A stretch of DNA of 64,000 nucleotides from Clostridia bacterium (lineage in GTDB: Bacteria; Bacillota; Clostridia; UBA1381; UBA9506): the NCBI GenBank assembly GCA_017546245.1, contig JAFYXI010000041.1:1-64000 (forward strand). Direction: 5' to 3'. How positions within the stretch are numbered: the first letter of the stretch is position 1; every line of letters starts with the position of its first letter. Made by a program: the position numbers and the translations under genes. Shown here one piece after another: positions 59,157 through 64,000 of this stretch. The notes beneath the pieces were generated by a model. That model searched no databases, was not told where the DNA came from, and saw only the letters and a list, made by a program, of their open reading frames with translations.

Positions 59157-61394
59157 TCAATCCTTATTATTTTTTGATACAGTCTTATATGTACTGGGGG
59201 CAATACCTTCAATTCTTTTAAACATAATGTTTAAAGAACGTGTATCATTAAGACCAACTTTAACCGCTATATCTTTAAGCTTATAATCGGTATTTAATAT
59301 TAGTTCTTTAGCTTTTTCAACCCTTATTCTGTAAATATAATCCATCAGCCTTTCGCCGGTATATATTTTAAATTGTTTAGATGCGTAATATCCGGTAATA
59401 CCGATGTTTTCACCAATCATCTGAATGCTTAAATTTGCATCCTGATAATGCTTGTCAACATACTCTTTGATAAGATTTACAACCTGACCGCCGGTTTGTA
59501 TTTCTTCGTTGTTCCACAGACACAGTTTTTCGGCAATTTCAAGCAATGCTGTTTCTTTTGTGCCTATGTTACTGTCATTATCGAGCAAAGAATTTATTTC
59601 ATTTACAAGCATCGTGTAGTTTTCAGAAGAAAGCTCACGTTTTTCAGACAGTATTTTAACAAAAGTTCCGGCAAGGCCGAAAATAACACACGAAAGCTCG
59701 TTTCTTGACAGTTCGCGGTTTGATGCAAATATTTCTTTCAAGGTTTCTTTAGATAATTCAACATTACCGCTTGTTATATAATTTACCAGTCTGCTTTCTA
59801 ACATCTGCGGATAATGGTATCTCTCAGCGGATTGGCACGCCACATCTCTGTAAAGTTCCAAACCTTTAACATCAAACAAATCCATATGACCTATGACTTC
59901 TTTGGCTTCGGTATATCCTAAGTGTATTCCGTTTATACCCTTATTAATATTACTTACAGCACACTTTATGTCAAAATCAAAGTTTTCTTCTATCGCAACC
60001 ATACCGTCATCCAGCGAACTGCTTAAAAACTTCATATCAGAAACATCCTCGGTCATATTTACAATCGCCGCTTTAAAATCTTCCACATCAAAAAAGTGAC
60101 ATTTATAATGACGTGCAATAAATTCTTCCATTATATTTTCTGTTATAACACGTGACAGCTGATAACGTTCTTCGTTTGAAATATCATCCTCTTTAAACAG
60201 TTCCCCGACCTCTGTAATTTTAAACAGAACTACTGCAAAGCTTCCGTTTTCAATATCAATATCAGGATTAAGCCTTTTAAACTCACTCTCTGACGATACA
60301 GTACCGCTTTTTACTGCTTTTTCTAAAAAGTTTCTTCGCAGTTCTGAATCCTGTTGTTCAATTCTCGTAAGATTTCGCTGCTCACTCTTTAAAATATTTT
60401 CCATCGCAAGAGACAGATATTCAAATTCATCTGTACCCTCAGCACCCATTACCTGATTCTTTTTAACAATTTCTACCAAATCTTTAATGGGACTATAGCT
60501 TTTTTCTGTTGCTCTGTATATAAGAAAAATACCGGCAGCCAAAGTCAAAAGAACAATAACTGTTATTCCGAAATAAGCAAGATAAAGCATACCCCAATAC
60601 TCATTTTCAGGAGTATAAACTAAATATTGCCACCCTGTAACTTCTGAATTAATAGACGAAACAGTCATTTTTTTGTCTTTGTTTTCATTTATTTGAATTT
60701 GCAGCGGCAATTCCTGTTTTCCGTCAGAAACAGAAACCATTTTTCCCTCTTTTCTGAGTACTGTATCAACAGTATCGAAAAAAGAGCCTTTCATTACTAC
60801 AACTGCAGTTACCTTATTATTTCCGGTATGTACATTAGTAGGCAATGACCGTATATACATAATCCTTTTTTCTGCAACCTGTGTAGCTAAAAAGTCAGAG
60901 ATTACGAACTCCCCCTGCTGACATTTAATTACTTCATCTCGCCATTCTTCATAATTTCCGTTGCCGAAATTTATTCTGTACATCATTTTGCAATCAGTTA
61001 TTCCGTTACCGGAAAGCGCAATATCAATATCATGAAAAAACAAAATTATATTATCTGTAGCATTATTAAGCAATGCCATATTGTCAATCTGCGAGCTCAT
61101 TTTCATCACAAGCTGTCTGCGCTCTGCATCAGACAGCTTGTTTCTTTGCAGACTGATAATATCCTTATTTAAAGCTATTTGTGTATAAAGCACGCATTGA
61201 CTTTCTAAATCATCATCTATTTCACTTCGAATCATTCTTAAAAATGTTTCATTCGAACTGACAACTGTGCTGTGCAAATCTGCCGTAACAAAAACAGAAA
61301 GAATAACCGAAATTAAAAACGGTATACTCCATACAATAAAATATGTTTTAAGCAACTGATGCTTAACACTTGTATTATTTCTTTTAAGTCGCAC
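59157..61394 (-). CDS. Membrane-bound AraC/XylS-type transcriptional regulator
   Basis: The 745-residue sensor-regulator has TM1 at about 15-38 (TYFIVWSIPFLISVILSVFV), an extracellular sensory domain to about 275, TM2 (YLAYFGITVIVLLTLAAGIFL), a HAMP-like and central helical region, and a C-terminal AraC DNA-binding domain from about 645 (LSIQMIGENIGITGYYASKQ; IAVKVGLNDTRSLNIMFKRI). Such one-protein systems sit beside Lpl-type loci and respond to external glycan. The GTG at 61394 is chosen (GAGGTG six bases upstream) over the GTG at 61403, which overlaps that site. It presumably activates the adjoining operons. Confidence 0.9.
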   Translation of the reverse strand: MRLKRNNTSVKHQLLKTYFIVWSIPFLISVILSVFVTADLHSTVVSSNETFLRMIRSEIDDDLESQCVLYTQIALNKDIISLQRNKLSDAERRQLVMKMSSQIDNMALLNNATDNIILFFHDIDIALSGNGITDCKMMYRINFGNGNYEEWRDEVIKCQQGEFVISDFLATQVAEKRIMYIRSLPTNVHTGNNKVTAVVVMKGSFFDTVDTVLRKEGKMVSVSDGKQELPLQIQINENKDKKMTVSSINSEVTGWQYLVYTPENEYWGMLYLAYFGITVIVLLTLAAGIFLIYRATEKSYSPIKDLVEIVKKNQVMGAEGTDEFEYLSLAMENILKSEQRNLTRIEQQDSELRRNFLEKAVKSGTVSSESEFKRLNPDIDIENGSFAVVLFKITEVGELFKEDDISNEERYQLSRVITENIMEEFIARHYKCHFFDVEDFKAAIVNMTEDVSDMKFLSSSLDDGMVAIEENFDFDIKCAVSNINKGINGIHLGYTEAKEVIGHMDLFDVKGLELYRDVACQSAERYHYPQMLESRLVNYITSGNVELSKETLKEIFASNRELSRNELSCVIFGLAGTFVKILSEKRELSSENYTMLVNEINSLLDNDSNIGTKETALLEIAEKLCLWNNEEIQTGGQVVNLIKEYVDKHYQDANLSIQMIGENIGITGYYASKQFKIYTGERLMDYIYRIRVEKAKELILNTDYKLKDIAVKVGLNDTRSLNIMFKRIEGIAPSTYKTVSKNNKD

Positions 61395-61435
61395 AATCGT
61401 CACCTCTTCTCTATCGTCAAAACCGACATATACTA

Positions 61436-61464
61436 ATTATAATTTAACATCCCGAAAAAATCAA
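61436..61464 (-). promoter_or_regulatory. Predicted sigma-A promoter of the AraC-type regulator
   Basis: On the minus strand TTGATT (61459-61464), 17-bp spacer, perfect TATAAT (61436-61441), about 42 bp before the chosen GTG. Confidence 0.6.
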
Positions 61465-61723
61465 CAAAATTAATTTTGTAAAATTTTCTTAATTTTCTAT
61501 TTTTTATTATAAGACCATATGTATAAAAACGCAACGTATAAAAAGTTTAAAAAGCATACATATTTTTCAAAAAAACTTTTAATTCAGGCAAATATCTGTT
61601 TTTTTATTAAAATTAGTATGTTTTTTAAAAAATTGGGCGGTTTAAATAGCTTACAAGGTATGATAGAATGAAAACGTAAAATCTAACAAGACCAAAACAA
61701 ACCAGTCTTGAAAGGAGAAAATT
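61465..61723. other. Divergent intergenic control region
   Basis: AT-rich, no ORF and no RNA motif recognised. It separates the regulator (minus) from the GH88-type gene (plus). TTTAAA, 17 bp, TAGAAT near 61645-61675 is a weak candidate promoter for the latter. Regulator binding sites are likely here but not identified. Confidence 0.4.
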
Positions 61724-62860
61724 ATGGGAACTTATGAATCAATTATTTCAGCAAACAAAGCCTTTATTGATGAAACCTGGGAAAAGATTGATAAAAAGCT
61801 GCAGATTGTAGCTCCTAAAAATCGAGACAAGCTTCCTTCAATGTCAATAAACGGTAAATACAACGACCATTCTGAAGATATGCCCGATGCGTGGACAAAC
61901 GGTTTTTGGCCGGGTATTATGTGGCTTATGTATGCCGGAACAAAAAATGATATGTATAAAGATATTGCAATCCGCGGTGAAGAACTGTTAGAAACAGCTG
62001 CCGCAAATTATGATTGTCTTTATCACGATGTTGGCTTTATGTGGCACATATCAAGCGGTGCTCATTATCGTATAACAGGTGATTTAAAAGCCAAAAGCCG
62101 TGCTATGTATATGGCAGCAAGCCTTGCATCAAGATATAATATGAACACAAAAAGCATTCGCGCTTTTCAGGAAGAACACAGAGCGACCTGGGTTATAATC
62201 GACAGTCTTATGAATCTTCCTCTTCTTTACTGGGCAAGCCGTGAAACAAACGACCCTCGTTTTTCACTTTTCGCTCAGAGCCATGTAGATACCGTTCTTG
62301 AAAATCATGTGCGTAAAGACGGAAGCACCAATCATATTTTATCATATGATTTACATACCGGCGAGTTTTTAGGAGTTCTTCCGGGACAGGGCACAGGAGC
62401 TTTGGATTCTTCGTGGACACGCGGTCAGGCCTGGACTGTTTACGGACTAACTTTAAGCTATATTCATACTCAAAAAGAGGAATATTTAAATGCCGCAAAA
62501 AACGCCGCTCACTATTTTATTGCAGCAGTAAGCGACAACGACTATGTTCCGCAGTATGATTTCCGTCAGCCATACGACTGCAAGGATGTTGACACATCAG
62601 CCGGCGCTATTACCGCCTGCGGTTTGATCGAGCTTGCAAAGGTTGTTCCTGAATGCGAAAAAGCTATGTATTTAAATGCTGCAATCAAAATGGTAAAAGC
62701 ATTAGCAGAACGCTATTGTGACTGGACTGAAAATGACGATGCAATTCTGCAGGGAGTTGCCGCATCTTCAAAGGTTATGAATGTTTCTAATGTTTTCGGT
62801 GAGTATTATCTTATCGAGGCAATTTATAAATTAAAAGGCTTTGAGCCAATGTTCTGGTAA
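61724..62860 (+). CDS. GH88-type unsaturated uronyl hydrolase
   Basis: The 378-residue cytosolic alpha/alpha-barrel enzyme shows the GH88 pattern: DAWTNGFWPGIMWLMY, HDVGF with candidate catalytic Asp102, and IIDSLMNLPLLYWA with Asp160, both expected for vinyl-ether hydration. SSWTRGQAWTVYGL follows. It removes the 4,5-unsaturated uronate left by lyases on oligosaccharides. No signal peptide, so it acts after import. AAAGGAG precedes the ATG. GH105 (rhamnogalacturonyl type) is the main alternative, less likely from the motif details. Confidence 0.87.
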   Translation: MGTYESIISANKAFIDETWEKIDKKLQIVAPKNRDKLPSMSINGKYNDHSEDMPDAWTNGFWPGIMWLMYAGTKNDMYKDIAIRGEELLETAAANYDCLYHDVGFMWHISSGAHYRITGDLKAKSRAMYMAASLASRYNMNTKSIRAFQEEHRATWVIIDSLMNLPLLYWASRETNDPRFSLFAQSHVDTVLENHVRKDGSTNHILSYDLHTGEFLGVLPGQGTGALDSSWTRGQAWTVYGLTLSYIHTQKEEYLNAAKNAAHYFIAAVSDNDYVPQYDFRQPYDCKDVDTSAGAITACGLIELAKVVPECEKAMYLNAAIKMVKALAERYCDWTENDDAILQGVAASSKVMNVSNVFGEYYLIEAIYKLKGFEPMFW

Positions 62861-62882
62861 AATTATTAAGGAGGAAATAACT

Positions 62883-64000
62883 ATGAGTACAGTTAAAATT
62901 GGTGTGTTCGGAGCAAAACGCGGTATGGAAATGATAAATATGCTGATGGGGTATCCTGATGCAAAACTCGTTGCCATATGTGACAAGCATCAGCCTCTGC
63001 TTGATGAATGTGCTGAAAAAGCTCGCGAACACGGGTTAAAAATAGAACTTTTCGCAGACTTTGAAGACTTTTTTGAATGTGATATGGATGCAGTTGTTTT
63101 AGCTAACTACGCTGTTGAGCACGCGCCATATGCAATTCGCTTTATGAACTCAGGCAGACACGTTTTGTCTGAATGCTTGCCTGTTCAGACTATGAAAGAA
63201 GCCGTAGAACTGGCAGAAACAGTAGAAAAAACCGGTAAAATTTATGCTTTGGCAGAAAACTGCTGTTTCTTTAAAAATACTTTTGAAATGTACAGACGTT
63301 ACCGCCGCGGTGACATCGGCGAGGTTACATATGCCGAGGGTGAATATGTACATCCTTTTGAAACATTAAAAGAGATGGCAGGCTTTACATACGGCGATAA
63401 AAATCACTGGAGATATCATATTTATTCTACATATTATTGCACACACAGCTTAGGCCCACTGCTCTACATCACGGGATTAAGACCTGTACGGGTAATAGGT
63501 ATGGAAGTTCCGCCTACTGATTTTATGAATCAGGCAGGATATAATAAAGGTGTAGCCGGAGCAACCTTGATTCAGCTCGAAAACGGCGCTGTTATTAAAA
63601 ATCTTGTTGGTTCTTTAAGAAAGCTTCCTCTCATCTGGAACTATCAGCTTTACGGAACAGCAGGCTGTATGGAAACAGACCGTTGGAAACATCATATGCT
63701 TAATGTTTATACCGATAACGAGGTTGACGGCATAAAGGGCAGAAGCTATTATGAATGTAAGCCGGTATTTGAAAATGAGCTTACAGCCAAAGTTAAAGGA
63801 CATGGCGGCGCAGACTTTTATGCGACACATTACTTTATCCAGAGCATCTTAGGTGATGAAGAAGCACGCAAGCTTTCTGTCGACGTTTACAAAGCTCTTG
63901 ATATGACCATCCCCGGTATATTAGGATACCGCTCTATTTTAGGCGGTAATATTCCGATAGACATTCCTGATTTCCGTATCAGAGAGTGCCGCGAGCCTTT
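62883..64000 (+). CDS. Gfo/Idh/MocA-family oxidoreductase (partial, 3' end outside window)
   Basis: Starts MSTVKIGVFGAKRGMEMINM with an NAD(P)-binding N-terminus (VAICDKHQPLLDECAEKARE) and continues in frame to the window edge, 372 codons. RHVLSECLPVQTMKEAVELA and LAENCCFFKNTFEMYRR resemble the Gfo/Idh/MocA fold; the usual EKP is replaced by SECLP. It lies 22 bp after the GH88-type gene with AAGGAGG, so both are one unit. Likely handles a sugar or uronate product; substrate not determinable. Confidence 0.88.
   Translation, partial: MSTVKIGVFGAKRGMEMINMLMGYPDAKLVAICDKHQPLLDECAEKAREHGLKIELFADFEDFFECDMDAVVLANYAVEHAPYAIRFMNSGRHVLSECLPVQTMKEAVELAETVEKTGKIYALAENCCFFKNTFEMYRRYRRGDIGEVTYAEGEYVHPFETLKEMAGFTYGDKNHWRYHIYSTYYCTHSLGPLLYITGLRPVRVIGMEVPPTDFMNQAGYNKGVAGATLIQLENGAVIKNLVGSLRKLPLIWNYQLYGTAGCMETDRWKHHMLNVYTDNEVDGIKGRSYYECKPVFENELTAKVKGHGGADFYATHYFIQSILGDEEARKLSVDVYKALDMTIPGILGYRSILGGNIPIDIPDFRIRECREP

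Noticed and set aside
1-64000. CRISPR array or rRNA operon
   Set aside because: No evenly spaced short repeats with unique spacers and no rRNA sequence were seen anywhere in the window.

Overview
The window reads as a chromosome segment of an AT-rich, spore-forming, anaerobic Firmicute (class Clostridia). Evidence: the complete spoIIIAA-AH operon, spo0A, spoIIP and a spoVAE gene; a group-B-type [FeFe] hydrogenase; Gls24/Asp23, CdaA-CdaR and RapZ; purine-rich Shine-Dalgarno sites; and several SLH-domain S-layer-type proteins. An SLH-rich, polysaccharide-degrading gut or animal-associated clostridium is a reasonable inference, but no species can be fixed from this sequence alone.

Layout. 0-17 kb is mostly housekeeping and sporulation: yqeY end, an SLH-cyclophilin fusion, birA, spoIIP, pyrE, radC, spoVAE, yebC, a DUF3794/LysM spore-envelope protein, spo0A, hydrogenase, rapZ, glmS, mnmA and an ECF-type S component. 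17-20 kb holds a candidate small structured RNA with its own promoter and terminator, then a large SLH protein. 20.4-21.7 kb is L-rhamnose isomerase. 21.7-23.7 kb is a polymorphic-toxin array (toxin, putative immunity, orphan Ntox50-type tail, putative immunity) with a 72-bp perfect direct repeat. 23.8-30.1 kb holds cdaA-cdaR, a SleB-like hydrolase, proC, purB and asp23. 30.3-35.2 kb is spoIIIA. 35.3-39 kb is an NSS symporter and a wzz-cpsD-cpsB regulatory operon. tRNA-Tyr lies at 39.2 kb.

39.5-64 kb is a polysaccharide-utilisation region. On the minus strand an AraC-type membrane regulator is followed by a lipoprotein binding protein, two Lpl-type permeases, two giant secreted heparinase II/III-like lyases, a related lectin-like/Big_5 protein and two SLH proteins. 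On the plus strand a GH88-type unsaturated uronyl hydrolase and a Gfo/Idh/MocA oxidoreductase are read divergently. Together they suggest extracellular lyase cleavage of a uronate-bearing polysaccharide, uptake of the oligosaccharides, and removal of the unsaturated uronate inside the cell.

Most notable: the toxin-tail exchange locus with an in-phase repeat; a near-perfect inverted pair of about 150-bp palindromic elements 32 kb apart; the unassigned RNA at 17.2-17.35 kb; a frameshift that removes the C-terminal domain of one lyase; and a glmS leader that hides its ribosome-binding site in a hairpin where a glmS ribozyme might have been expected.
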